Notes: generated from the sequence alone by a model not told the origin. A stretch of 64,000 bases of DNA from Lewinellaceae bacterium (GCA_016716135.1 JADJWX010000017.1:1-64000), one strand, 5' to 3'. Positions 55,184 to 64,000 are shown, numbered from the stretch's first letter. Numbers and translations are program-made.

Positions 55184-55774
55184 ATGGCAAATGAATCAGA
55201 AGTACGATACAGTGATCAGGACTTGCATGAATTCAAAACACTGATCGAATCCAAGATGGCAAAAGCGCAGGAAGAGCTGGATTTTACCCAGAAACAGATC
55301 GACGAACTCAACGAAAACGGATTTAACCAGCAAGGGGGCGATTGGTACGATGATTCCACCGCGCACACCGACCTCGAACTGCTCCAACGTATGGCTGCCC
55401 GCCAACAACGGCATATTCAGGATTTGAGAAATGCCTTGCTGCGCATCGAAAACAAAACGTACGGAATTTGTACCGTTACCGGCCAGCTGATCAGCAAAGA
55501 ACGCCTGCGCCTCGTGCCGCATGCAACAAAAAGCATTGACGGAAAAAATATTGCAAACGCCAACAAGGAGGCCCCGCTTTCCGATTCGGCAACCACCGAT
55601 CCATTCGGCAACGACGGCGGCTTCAGCCGCCCGGCGCCCAAACCGGTCAGCGACAAAGTGCGTATTCCGGCCAATAAAATGCCGCGCCCGGGCGCTGAAG
55701 ACTGGGAAGTCGGCAGTGATGCCATAGAAGAGGCCCGGCTGCGCATGCAAAAACCGGATGAAGACGAAGATTAA
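55184..55774 (+). CDS. DksA/TraR-like protein lacking the zinc cysteines
   Basis: 196 residues. The first 85 residues form a coiled coil with acidic tip-like residues (DWYDDSTAHTDLELLQRM), and the globular part reads LRIENKTYGICTVTGQLISK, then ERLRLVPHATKSID. In DksA this is where four zinc cysteines sit (CxxC...CxxC); only one Cys remains here, so the zinc site is absent. Such forms are frequent in Bacteroidota and should still bind RNA polymerase through the secondary channel. The charged 70-residue tail is unassigned. It ends with a bidirectional hairpin. Confidence 0.85.
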   Translation: MANESEVRYSDQDLHEFKTLIESKMAKAQEELDFTQKQIDELNENGFNQQGGDWYDDSTAHTDLELLQRMAARQQRHIQDLRNALLRIENKTYGICTVTGQLISKERLRLVPHATKSIDGKNIANANKEAPLSDSATTDPFGNDGGFSRPAPKPVSDKVRIPANKMPRPGAEDWEVGSDAIEEARLRMQKPDEDED

Positions 55775-55803
55775 ATAGCCACGTTTGATGCTTACCAAAA
55801 ACA

Positions 55804-55838
55804 AATCGGGCCACCTGTTTTTTACAGGCGGCCCGATT
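55804..55838. terminator. Bidirectional terminator hairpin
   Basis: Arms AATCGGGCCACCTGT (55804-55818) and ACAGGCGGCCCGATT (55824-55838) pair with one mismatch around five T. It sits between the converging dksA-like and DUF4252 genes. Confidence 0.7.
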
Positions 55839-55875
55839 GCTTTTGCGTTTGTTTGTTTTCAATTTGAGCAACTTG

Positions 55876-56421
55876 TCAAAGTCGAATGACATTTCGAACA
55901 CTGGTGGGCAACAGCGGAACATCCGGCTCATCGCCACCGCCCTTTTGTTTGTCTCTCGGAATACGGTCCAGTAATTTCCCGATTTCATCGTACCGGATTT
56001 TGCAACGCACACTCACCAGGGCAAATGTTTCCGGTTCGCGCACGAATACCACCAGTTTACGGATACTGTTTTTCCGCTCCTTTGCCAACACGGATACCCG
56101 GGTGTTGCCGTCGCGTACGAAAAGCAACTCTTCCAGCTTCCGTTTTTGGGCCTTGGTAAAAAACCGACGCATATCCAGGTCGCTAACCGGATTCGGTTCA
56201 TCTTCGAACACGAGCACCCGCACCTTGCGCACTTTGCGCAGCAATTTCCGGTCGGCCTTTTCATCCAAAAACCAGGAACCCGCATGCACGGCCCATCGCG
56301 GCGCAGTTATCGCTATGGCGCCGTCGTAGTCTTTGTATTTCCAGTAAAGCCCGTAATCCTGCGCCTGCGTTTCGGCAGCAGCCAACAGACTCAAAATCAA
56401 ACCAATAAGTAGTTGTTTCAT
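55876..56421 (-). CDS. DUF4252 protein, distal copy
   Basis: 181 residues with a signal peptide (MKQLLIGLILSLLAAAETQA). The core DUF4252 features are KVRVLVFEDEPNPV, KLEELLFVRDGNTRVSVLAK and RKLVVFVREPETFALVSVRC. The family is found almost only in Bacteroidota, usually behind an ECF sigma factor, and its function is unknown. This copy is 69 bases behind another DUF4252 gene, with a perfect 19-base hairpin between them, so its expression may be lower. Confidence 0.8.
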   Translation of the reverse strand: MKQLLIGLILSLLAAAETQAQDYGLYWKYKDYDGAIAITAPRWAVHAGSWFLDEKADRKLLRKVRKVRVLVFEDEPNPVSDLDMRRFFTKAQKRKLEELLFVRDGNTRVSVLAKERKNSIRKLVVFVREPETFALVSVRCKIRYDEIGKLLDRIPRDKQKGGGDEPDVPLLPTSVRNVIRL

Positions 56422-56439
56422 TGTTTGTTTGGTTGAACA

Positions 56440-56483
56440 GGGCCAGTATCTTGCCGGTTAAAAGACCGGCAAGATACTGGCCC
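56440..56483. terminator. 19-bp perfect hairpin between DUF4252 genes
   Basis: Arms 56440-56458 and 56465-56483 are fully complementary (GGGCCAGTATCTTGCCGGT), loop TAAAAG. No T-tract follows in either direction. It probably ends or stabilises the upstream mRNA. Confidence 0.6.
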
Positions 56484-56490
56484 CGGTAAA

Positions 56491-57012
56491 TTAATCTTTT
56501 TTGATTTTCTCCAAATGCTCGGCGCCCTGTATATCCAGGCCCTTGGACAAGCTGGAAATCTTGTCCAGGTCAATCGTGCCGGTCAGGCTGAGCATAACAA
56601 ACTCATCAGGAGAGCCAACAAGCAACAACAATTCATTGATGATATTACCGCTGTCCTTTACCCAGATGCGGACATTTTCTTTGCCGTCGCGCACAGTGAG
56701 CAATTCAGCGTATTCACTGGTTGGCACTTTGCTTAGTGCCTCTTTGTAGAGGCTCACGCCGTTGTCGAGGCTGTCGGAGGTAAGTACCCGCAGGCCTGTA
56801 AGGCCGCCGACAACTTCGCGGATATTCTCCCATTCGGGGTCGTCGGTACTGATTTTGGATACCAAACTGAACATTTTCGGGCTTACAAAAACGACCGTAA
56901 ACCGTTCGTCTTCCATGTACTGGCTAAAAAACCGGTTAATAGCGTCGTTTTGGGCGGGCGCTGCAGCGGCAAAAAGGTAGAGCAGCGGCAGCAAAAGGAG
57001 CAACTTTTTCAT
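56491..57012 (-). CDS. DUF4252 protein, proximal copy
   Basis: 173 residues. A signal peptide (MKKLLLLLPLLYLFAAAAPA) precedes a typical DUF4252 sequence: INRFFSQYMEDERFTVVFVS, GLTGLRVLTSDS, SEYAELLTVRDGKENVRIWV and ELLLLVGSPDEFVMLSLTG. It lies 39 bases behind the putative anti-sigma gene and should be part of the sigma operon. Confidence 0.87.
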   Translation of the reverse strand: MKKLLLLLPLLYLFAAAAPAQNDAINRFFSQYMEDERFTVVFVSPKMFSLVSKISTDDPEWENIREVVGGLTGLRVLTSDSLDNGVSLYKEALSKVPTSEYAELLTVRDGKENVRIWVKDSGNIINELLLLVGSPDEFVMLSLTGTIDLDKISSLSKGLDIQGAEHLEKIKKD

Positions 57013-57051
57013 AGCAAAATTTGTGGGTGAACAGGTATGATCCGATGGCGC

Positions 57052-57696
57052 TTAACCATCCGTTTCTTTTTTCTTTTTGTGTAAAATATCAACATGATTC
57101 ACTTCCTGAAGGCCTTTCTCCAGGGTGTGTTTGCTTCTGTTTATTTTTGAAGAAACCAGCGCCAGCGCCGCTTTGATTTCAGCCAGAGCGGCTTCAGGGT
57201 CTTCGTAGGTGTCCTCCGGCGCCGGTTCGGGTGCAACACTCCGGGTTTTGCGAAGGGTTCCCTTCCGGGTTTGCTTTTTGGGTACCTGGGATTCAGCAAC
57301 AGGGTTTGCGGCCGGTTCAAGGCTGGGCGTCAATGCAGGTTGAGGCGTTTCTATCTTGGGCGGCATTACCGGGGCCAGAGCCTGTTGTTCCTGTTGTGCC
57401 GGGCCGCCTGTCCACCAAAAGACGCCTGCAGTGAGCAATATGGCGATGACTGCGGCGGCAGCCAAACGGAACCACCGCAAGGGGCGGTGCATGCGTACTG
57501 CCTGCCGGTTGCCGGGCAATTGCACTGCATGTTCGGCTTGCAGAGCCTGGAAATACGGTGCAAATGCCTGATAGGCTTCCGGGATGTTGCCCGCACTGAA
57601 AAAAGCCTTGAGTTGGCGTTCTTCGTCCAGCGTGGTTTCCCCTTCCCAGTAGCGGTCGAGCAAGGCCTGAATATTTGCTTGTTCTTTCATGTTCAA
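57052..57696 (-). CDS. Putative anti-sigma factor
   Basis: 214 residues. The N-terminus (IQALLDRYWEGETTLDEERQ) resembles the short cytoplasmic domain of Bacteroidota anti-sigma proteins. A membrane helix lies near 79-95 (LAAAAVIAILLTAGVFWW), and the periplasmic side is Pro/Glu-rich. Its start codon overlaps the sigma stop by four bases (ATGA), so the two are translationally coupled, which supports the role. Confidence 0.7.
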   Translation of the reverse strand: MNMKEQANIQALLDRYWEGETTLDEERQLKAFFSAGNIPEAYQAFAPYFQALQAEHAVQLPGNRQAVRMHRPLRWFRLAAAAVIAILLTAGVFWWTGGPAQQEQQALAPVMPPKIETPQPALTPSLEPAANPVAESQVPKKQTRKGTLRKTRSVAPEPAPEDTYEDPEAALAEIKAALALVSSKINRSKHTLEKGLQEVNHVDILHKKKKETDG

Positions 57697-58226
57697 CTGT
57701 TTCGGGTCTGTACGGGTTCGGCGGCAAAAACACGCTGCAATTGCATGCGTATGGCCTTCCTGGCCCGGTGGAGGTTTACTTTTACCTGGTCCAAACTGAT
57801 GTCCAGGACCTGAGCAATTTCTTCATAGCTTAATTCTTCAATGTCGCGCAGGTGCATTACCATGCGTTGTTTCTCCGGCAAATCCTCCATGAACCGGCGT
57901 ACCTGGCCGGTCAAATCCTGCACCTCAATCTGGCGGGCCGGGTCGGCGCCGTCGGTTTGATATTCGGCTTCCTGACCGATCGGCGCGGTGCGGCGCTGGG
58001 CCCGGTCACGGGTTTTGTCCAACGAACGGTTACGCGTCAGGGTCATGCACCAGGCTTCCCAGTTTCGGATAGTCGCACTTTGGTCGGCAGGTGTTTTCCA
58101 CACTTTTTCGAGCACCTCCTGCACCACATCTTCAGCTTCATGGATACTTCCTGTAATCCGCAACGCAAAGCGATAAAGCTTGTGCCGTATGGGAAATACC
58201 TGCTGATGGAAAATTGTCCAGTTCAT
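57693..58226 (-). CDS. ECF-type RNA polymerase sigma factor
   Basis: 177 residues. Region 2 runs from RHKLYRFALRITGSIHEAED to VVQEVLEKVWK and NWEAWCMTLTRNRSLDK; region 4 is IEELSYEEIAQVLDISLDQV with DNA-contact helix KVNLHRARKAIR. It heads a four-gene operon: sigma, anti-sigma, DUF4252, DUF4252. The two DUF4252 products may be regulon members or co-regulators. Confidence 0.93.
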   Translation of the reverse strand: MNWTIFHQQVFPIRHKLYRFALRITGSIHEAEDVVQEVLEKVWKTPADQSATIRNWEAWCMTLTRNRSLDKTRDRAQRRTAPIGQEAEYQTDGADPARQIEVQDLTGQVRRFMEDLPEKQRMVMHLRDIEELSYEEIAQVLDISLDQVKVNLHRARKAIRMQLQRVFAAEPVQTRNS

Positions 58227-58386
58227 ATGATTGTGGTGATGCCCAGCCGCCTTTGCCGTTATTTATGGTTTTTAACGGATTACAATGGAAAGACGCGGCT
58301 GCACAAAACTTGTTACAGGCAATGACCGTTTTTTTTAAAGAAAAGATTCCGCTTATCGGAAATGCACCTTCATGCGGCAAAAATAT

Positions 58387-58417
58387 TTGGAAAGCGGCAT
58401 GCCGCCCTGTACTTTTG
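58387..58417 (+). promoter_or_regulatory. Promoter of the ARPP-1-like lipoprotein
   Basis: TTG at 58387-58389, 20 bases, then TACTTTTG at 58410-58417. It fits the Bacteroidota consensus and lies about 50 bases before the ATG at 58469. Confidence 0.65.
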
Positions 58418-58468
58418 AAAACAATCAGCACTTTGCCCAAACCGTTATTACTTCAAAAACAATGTTTT

Positions 58469-59474
58469 ATGAAAAAAACTATCTTTCCCATCGGCCTGCT
58501 TGCGCTTTTATTTTGGTCGTGCGCCGATACGGATACCGGCCAGGTACAAAAATCCGCCACCTTAACTTTGTCCGGCCTGGAGCTACAGGCATCCGAAAAC
58601 CCGGAATGGACCTATGAAAACCTGCGTTTATACCCGGTATGCGCCGACGAGCAGGTGTTGAACGCTGTGGCATCCCAGCCGGCACTGGCAACCCTGGCCG
58701 AAGGCATGCAAACTGCCGGCTTTCGGATCACCGAACGCAAACAATTCGGCCGGGAACAAAACGCATGGTACAATGCCCTCACCGTGCAAAATAAAAGCGA
58801 CAAAACGATTTTCCTCATGTCGGGCGATGTGGTAACCGGCGGAAACCAGGACCGCGTGATTGCCTATGACGATGCGATACCACCCGGCACCATTAAAAAT
58901 ATTGATGTGTTTTGTGTGGAAGCAGGCCGTTCGAGTTATTACGACCCGGAAGCGCCGGAAACGGAAAAGCAGATCGCGGCGTTCCGGGGATACTACAATG
59001 TGGCCAGCCCGCACGTCCGGAAAGCAGTGCATCAGGGCAACCAGCAAGGTGTATGGAAAGCGGTAGACAAAATAACCGAAGCCAATGATGCATCCTCCGA
59101 TACAAAAACGTATGCCGCCTTGGAAACGGAAAACGCTCCACAAGGCCCGGCGCGAAGCGTACCTGAATTTTTTTGAAGGCAAAATGGATGCGCTCCCCAA
59201 TGCCGTCGGGGTAGTTGCCGTTTGCAACGGGAAGGTGATCGGTGTCGATATTTTTAGCCAGCCGGCCTTGTTTCGCAACCAATACAAAGCGCTGTTGCAC
59301 GGTTATACTGCCGAAGCGGTCGTTGCCGGAAATGAAACCAACACCTCGAATGACCAGGCCGCCCGGGAAGCATTCAAGCAGGTAGCCCGGCTGGCACAAA
59401 GCAATCCCGACGCTGAAGATATTGTCGGAAAATTCAGCATCAATGGCGCCTGGGTGCATTTGTTTCTGAAATAA
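58469..59474 (+). CDS. ARPP-1-domain lipoprotein, one frameshift
   Basis: About 334 residues when one base is removed. A lipoprotein signal ends at LLFWSCA. The rest fits the ARPP-1 (ARG and rhodanese-phosphatase-associated) domain: YENLRLYPVCAD, FLMSGDVVTGGNQDRVIAYD, VFCVEAGRSSYYD, and in the second frame VVAVCNGKVIGVDIFSQPAL with KALLHGYTAEAV. The frame changes between about 59115 and 59165; shortening the AAAA run at 59131-59134 would restore it. Function of this family is unknown; it is exported here. Confidence 0.75.
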
Positions 59475-59500
59475 TTGCACTTGATTTAGATCTTTTAGTT

Positions 59501-59544
59501 CAAATGGTTTCCGGTTGGTCTGTGGGCGGGCCGGAAACCATTTG
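59501..59544. terminator. Hairpin after the ARPP-1-like gene
   Basis: Perfect 14-base arms CAAATGGTTTCCGG (59501-59514) and CCGGAAACCATTTG (59531-59544) with a 16-base loop, 27 bases past the stop codon. Confidence 0.55.
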
Positions 59545-59634
59545 CTTTCCATACCGTTAAAGTCGACGCCAACCTCTATTTTTGCCATTCCCCATCTGCC
59601 GCATTCACTCGTTCACTCAACTACGCATTGAAAA

Positions 59635-62313
59635 GTGGGAAATAATACACAACTCGACGACTGGCGCCTCGAACAGGAGGAATGGCTGGAAGCTTTGGAA
59701 GAAGTCATAGAAGCACAGGGCAAGGAAAAAAGCGCCGAATTATTCCAGCGTCTGCGCTACCTGCTGGCGCGGCATGGGGCGGCCAATGGCGGCCCGGCTT
59801 TGAATACGCCGTATAAAAATACGATCCCTCCCGACGCCCAGCCGGACTATCCCGGCGACCTGGAACTGGAGCGCCGGATCGAAAATGTGATCCGTTGGAA
59901 TGCCCAGGCGATGGTGTTGCAGGCGCAAGACAAAAATCTTGCCCTGGGTGGGCACATTGCCACTTACGCGGCCTGCGCCACGATGCTCGAGGTGTTGTTC
60001 CACCATTTTCTGCGCAAACGCTCGGAAGAATACGGCGGCGACCTGTTTATGTTTCAAGGACATGCTTCACCCGGCATTTACGCCCGGGCAGTATGGGAAG
60101 GCCGCCTGGATCTGCAACAAATTGCCGATTTCCGGCAGGAGCTGCTGCAGGGCGTTTCGAGTTACCCGCACCCGCGGCGCATGCCCAAGTTTTGGCAGGC
60201 GCCAACCGTGAGCATGGGCCTTGGGCCGATGACGGCTGTTTACCAGGCGCGTTTTTACAAATACCTAGAAACCCGCGGACTAAAACTGAAAAATGGCGGC
60301 AAGGTCTGGCACTACATCGGCGACGGTGAGATCGATGAGCCGGAAATTTACGGAACCATCGGCGTGGCCTCCCGGGAAAACCTGGACAACCTCATTTTCG
60401 TGGTGCACTGCAACCTGCAACGCCTCGACGGCCCTGTGCGCGGCAATGGCAAGATCATCCAGGAAGTTGAACGCCATTTTTACGGCGCCTCCTGGGATGT
60501 CATCAAAGTCGTGTGGGGCAGCGAGTGGGATGAACTTTTGGCGAAAGATGAAGAGGGCATTTTACTGGCCCGTTTGGAGCAAATGGTAGACGGCGACTTC
60601 CAGGAAATCACCAACCTCGACGGCGCCGGCGTGCGCAAAAAACTGGTCGGCGACGATCAGCGAATCGCGGCATTGCTGGCCGACTATTCCGACGACCAAC
60701 TCAAGGCCATGCGCCGTGGCGGACACGATGCGCTGAAAGTGTATGCGGCCTACGAGCAGGCTGTACGGGCCAATAAGCCGGTGGCGATTATCGTCAAAAC
60801 GGTGAAAGGCTACGGCATGGGCAAAGCTGCCGAAGGCAAAAACAAGGCCCACCAAACCAAAGATATCAGCGCCGACGCCCGGGTGGAAACCAAAAACCGC
60901 TATGAAATTCCGATCAGCGACGAGGAGGCCAAGGCAGCTAAATTTTGGTATCCGGATCCGGAAGACCCGGCCACAAAATACCTGCTCGAGCACCGCAAGG
61001 CGCTGGGCGGCTTTTTGCCCGAACGATCGGAAGACTATCCCCAATTGGAGTTGCCGGAAGTAAGTTTGTTTGAAAAACAACTCCAGGGCAGCGAATCTGC
61101 CGGGGGCAAGGCATTTTCCACCACTGCGGCCATGATCGATATCATGACCCAACTGATCCGCAACAAGGAAGTAGGCAAATACATCGTGCCGATTGTTCCG
61201 GATGAAGCGCAGACCTTCGGGATGGAGCCGCTGTTCAACTCCGCACAGATCTGGAATCAAAAAGGGCAGCCTGTACACCCCGCTCGAAATCGGCATTTCA
61301 GTAATCAAATACAAAGAATCCGTTACCGGGCAGGTGCTGCAGGAAGGCATCAACGAAGACGGCGCCACAGCCTCGTTCACAGCAGCCGGCACGGCGTACA
61401 GCAACCACGGCATCCCTACCATTCCGTTTTATATTTATTATTCCATGTTCGGTTTTCAGCGCGTGGGCGACCTCGTTTGGGCGGCTGCCGACACGATGTG
61501 CAAGGGTTTCCTGCTCGGCGCCACGGCCGGCCGTACCACGCTGAACGGCGAGGGCCTGCAACACCAGGATGGCCACTCGCACCTCATCGCGCAAACCGTA
61601 CCTTCCGTGATCAGTTACGACCCGGCCTTTGCCTACGAACTGGCCGTGATCGTTCATGATGGCATCCGCCGCATGTATGTCGAGCATGAGCACAAGATGT
61701 ACTACATCACGTTGTACAACGAAAACCTGCCGATGCCCGCTATGCCCGAAGGTGTGGAGGAAGGAATCAAACGCGGTATGTACCGCTATAAACAGTCAAA
61801 AAAGAAATCGGCACAAGCCGGCATAAAAGCCCATTTGCTGGCATCCGGGATCATCATGGACCAGGCGTTGCAAGCCGCTGAAATTCTCGAAAGCGAAGGC
61901 GTCAGCACGGATATCTGGAGCGCAACCTCCTGGAGCGAACTCTACCGCGATGCCAATGCCTGCGACCGCTGGAACATGGCGCACCCGGGCGAAAAAGAAA
62001 AAGTGCCCTACCTGCAACAAGCCCTGAAAGGCGAGGATGGCGTTTTTGTGGCTGCCAGCGACTGGGTAAAACTCACCCCGGGTTGCCTGGCGCCCTGGAT
62101 GCCTGCCGACTTTACCGTGCTCGGTACCGACGGCTTCGGCTTGTCGGAGAGCCGGGAAAGCCTGCGCGATTATTTCAGGTGAGCGCCAAATACATCGCCT
62201 ACGCAGCCGTGCGGTTGCTGAACCGGCAAGGAAAAGTCAGCGACAAGGCAGTGAAGGATTTTATGAAAAAATATGAAATCCAGGCAGATACGATCGACCC
62301 GATGTCGGTTTAG
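59635..62313 (+). CDS. aceE: Pyruvate dehydrogenase E1, AceE type, two frameshifts
   Basis: About 892 residues with two corrections, matching E. coli AceE (887). The thiamine diphosphate domain shows GHIATYAACATMLEVLFHHF, FQGHASPGIYARA, GDGEIDEPE and HCNLQRLDGPVRG; the second domain shows AGTAYSNHG, GEGLQHQDGHSHL and VLGTDGFGLSESRE. One extra C near 61271 breaks NQKGQ-LYTPLE, and one missing C near 62177 breaks DYF-QVSAKYIAY; the second restores the first frame. It starts at a GTG. It converts pyruvate and lipoyl-E2 to acetyl-E2. The genome thus has this homodimeric E1 as well as a fused alpha-beta E1. Confidence 0.93.
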
Positions 62314-62352
62314 GCCTTTGGTTTCGGCCGTCAGCCCGCTGGAACGGGGCAG

Positions 62353-62395
62353 CAGTTGGGGCTGTCAGGTTAATAAAACCTGATGGCCCCAACTG
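62353..62395 (+). terminator. Terminator hairpin after aceE
   Basis: Arms CAGTTGGGGCTGTCAGGTT (62353-62371) and AACCTGATGGCCCCAACTG (62377-62395) pair except for two central mismatches, followed by TTTTGCAGCTTTT. It lies 40 bases after the aceE stop. The inner TCAGGTT/AACCTGA part resembles the AACCTGTCAGGT motif behind atpG. Confidence 0.65.
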
Positions 62396-62474
62396 TTTTG
62401 CAGCTTTTACCCGTCTCTTGGAGAAAAGAATTGCGGCGCCGTTTTTTCACCTGAACCCATCTAAAAAGTACGCC

Positions 62475-62900
62475 ATGAAATACTACATGATCCTTTTGCT
62501 GATTACCGTTGCCTCGAAGTCGTGCATACATGAAAAACAACCACCTGCGCCAACCTTGGAACTTACGGGGCGTTGGATCTGGGTCGAATCCAGCTTCATA
62601 ACCCGCGGAATGCAACAACCCTCCATTTCCACGCCGGCCTCCACCAGTATAGCCATGGAAGTTGAGTTTTTGAACGGCCAAAACCTCAACCTTTACCACA
62701 ATAACACCCTGGTGAACTCCCAGGCCTACGAGTTGTGGCAAACGCCGGGCAACCCGGACTATATCCTTGAACTCGGCACCCGCACGCTCCAGCCAAACCT
62801 GGAGGAAGGGCCGATCTATATCACCGGCGATTCGATCTTGTACATTGCCGGTGGCTATAATGACGCAGGTGCCGGACAAACCTGGCGCCGCGTGAAATAA
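62475..62900 (+). CDS. Small lipoprotein of unknown function
   Basis: 141 residues from the ATG at 62475; the longer frame from 62418 would place charged residues before the signal. A lipobox is visible at VASKSC. The mature part (LELTGRWIWVESSF, VEFLNGQNLNLYHNN, ILYIAGGYNDAGAGQTWRRV) has a lipocalin-like or META-like beta pattern, but no family could be assigned with confidence. Confidence 0.6.
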   Translation: MKYYMILLLITVASKSCIHEKQPPAPTLELTGRWIWVESSFITRGMQQPSISTPASTSIAMEVEFLNGQNLNLYHNNTLVNSQAYELWQTPGNPDYILELGTRTLQPNLEEGPIYITGDSILYIAGGYNDAGAGQTWRRVK

Positions 62901-62975
62901 GCCCCGACCGGCTTTTGATTCAAAAAACAGCCCGGCCCATTGAAATCCGGTGCAACTTGTAATTTGAGCCCTGAA

Positions 62976-63829
62976 ATGAAAAAGCCTGTCCGAATCGCTG
63001 TAATCGGCTCCTCCACCGCTGCCGGCCAGGGGGCCGAGCCTCCCGAAAAGGCCTGGGTAAACCGCTACCGGGCTTACCTGAAGAGCCTGCATCCGGACAA
63101 TGACGTGATAAACCTGGGCCTCGGCGGCTTGCAAACCTTCCAGCTCCTGCCCACCGGCTTTGCCGTGCCCCCCAAACGGCCGCTTCCCGACCCCGAGCAC
63201 AACATTACCAAGGCACTGCTTTACCAACCCGATGCCGTGATCGTGAATGCCCCGTCCAATGATGCCGCCGCTTTTTACGGGCCGGAGGAACAACTACAGA
63301 ATTTCGATACTATTATCCAAACCGCCCGGGCCGCCGGTGTGCCGGTTTGGATCGGCACAACACAACCGCGGGAATTCAGCGCTGCGCAAATTGAGATTCA
63401 AATGCGGCTGAAGGACGCCATTTGAGCCCGTATGGCCAACAGGCGCTCAACTTTTGGGATTGCCTGGCCACACCCGCAAGCCTGCCCGACCTGCGCTTTT
63501 CCCTGGGCGATGGCGCCCACCTCAACAATGCCGGCCATGCCCGCGTTTTCGAGCAGGTAAAAAACGGTAAGCTGCCGGAAGCGATAGCCGCCTGGAAAAA
63601 TCAAATGGCGCGGTCGCCGCAACTGCCGGCCGGATCTGTCCTGGAAATTTCACGGCTAACCGAAGGTAATGTCCGGATTGAAGTGTACGATGCACAGGCG
63701 CGATTGCGCTACCGCGGCGCCGGGGTGTTGCCCATGCAAATTCGAAATATTGGTGGTGGCGCGGGACAGTATTGGGTGCGCGTGGCGGGTGCGGATTTTC
63801 ATCGGTTGCTGCCCTGGACGCGGAGCTGA
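62976..63829 (+). CDS. SGNH/GDSL-family hydrolase, one frameshift
   Basis: About 284 residues after adding one base. The SGNH blocks are IAVIGSSTAAGQGA (nucleophile Ser, block I), VINLGLGGLQTF (block II Gly), VNAPSNDAAAFYG (block III Asn) and GDGAHLNNAGH (Asp and His of block V). The frame breaks at 63417-63424: ATTTGAGC should probably read ATTTTGAGC, giving DAILSPYGQQALNFWDC. No signal peptide is clear from this start. The tail after residue 225 (VRIEVYDAQARLRYRG, GQYWVRVAGADF) resembles a T9SS type A sorting domain, which fits an exported esterase. Confidence 0.78.
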
Positions 63830-63836
63830 GTGGTAC

Positions 63837-63896
63837 CTACTCGTCCTACGACTTGAAGTCGCTACTCGTCCTACGACTTGAAGTCGTAGGACGAGT
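63837..63896. repeat. Tandem 25-base repeat and palindrome, CTACTCGTCCTACGACTT
   Basis: A 25-base unit (63837-63861) is exactly repeated at 63862-63886, and the second copy runs into a perfect palindrome with 16-base arms (63864-63879, 63881-63896) and a one-base loop. The centre ACTT-G-AAGT is like that at 15743-15775. It lies between the convergent SGNH and MCE-like genes. Confidence 0.65.
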
Positions 63897-63904
63897 ACAC
63901 CTAA

Positions 63905-64000
63905 TCACTCCTGCTCCTTCGCCGCTTTCCGCTGTAATTTTTCCTGTTTTTTAAAATACCGCCGAAACAAAAAATTGTGCTTCAACGCTTCCATGTTCTC
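63905..64000 (-). CDS. C-terminal end of a possible MlaD/MCE-family protein
   Basis: Minus-strand frame with 31 codons and a stop at 63905-63907, open to the right edge. The visible end (MEALKHNFLFRRYFKKQEKL, then a charged Lys/Glu/Arg tail) resembles the C-terminus of Bacteroidota MlaD-type lipid-transport proteins, in which a K-H-N-F-L-x-R-x-Y-F-K-K segment is common. With so little sequence this is tentative. Confidence 0.45.
   Translation of the reverse strand, partial: ENMEALKHNFLFRRYFKKQEKLQRKAAKEQE

Noticed and set aside
63837..63896. Possible CRISPR-like direct repeats.
   Set aside because: Only two adjacent copies without spacers, and no cas gene in the window.

Overview
The window looks like a chromosome segment from a member of the Bacteroidota, most likely of the Saprospiraceae/Chitinophagales type. 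This rests on several traits. There are type IX secretion C-terminal domains, Bacteroidota-style promoters (TTG, about 20 bases, TAnnTTTG), DUF4252 and DUF4407 proteins, an ATP synthase a-subunit with a long His-rich N-terminal extension, a DksA-like protein without its zinc cysteines, and many TonB/ExbD genes. No transposase, phage gene or CRISPR array was seen. The species cannot be named from the sequence alone.

Layout. 1-3.4 kb: a partial FISUMP-domain protein, a TPR histidine kinase and a HigBA toxin-antitoxin pair. 3.5-9.1 kb: F0F1 ATP synthase genes atpB-E-F-H-A-G on the minus strand; atpD and atpC are not here. 9.4-22.8 kb: a hydrogenase island with hypF (+), hypE-D-nickel permease-hypC-B-A (-), and divergently the small and large subunits, cytochrome b and maturation protease, followed by a YeeE/DUF6691 transporter pair. 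The small subunit has the six-cysteine signature of oxygen-tolerant group 1d uptake hydrogenases. H2 electrons would enter the membrane through the cytochrome b subunit, in a segment that also encodes most of the ATP synthase.

22.8-39 kb: tRNA-Gly(CCC), a lipoprotein, cysM, a DUF4407 protein, then a tight three-gene cluster (metallophosphoesterase/beta-barrel lipoprotein, PycTM-like membrane protein with a decayed HD domain, outer-membrane beta-barrel), adenine deaminase, an alpha/beta hydrolase, an ECF sigma/anti-sigma pair with a TonB-domain protein, and a secreted lipase-like protein. 39-42 kb: carB with a promoter and a terminator-like leader hairpin. 42.1-43.04 kb: a block of poly-G and poly-C runs that is almost certainly bad sequence.

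43-64 kb: exbB-exbD-exbD-tonB with a second exbD-tonB module behind a terminator; kdsA; a BatA-type vWA protein; a hemerythrin-like protein; a fused 2-oxoacid dehydrogenase E1; a dksA homologue; an ECF sigma/anti-sigma/DUF4252 locus; an ARPP-1-like lipoprotein; an AceE-type pyruvate dehydrogenase; a small lipoprotein; an SGNH hydrolase; and the tail of a possible MlaD/MCE protein.

Eight otherwise well-conserved genes carry at least nine small indels, mostly in homopolymers or short repeats. With the poly-G/C block this points to an incompletely polished long-read assembly, so these genes are annotated as single CDSs with sequence errors rather than as pseudogenes. Intergenic DNA is rich in palindromes, including two copies of a 170-185 bp MITE-like element, one of which supplies the last codons of hypA.
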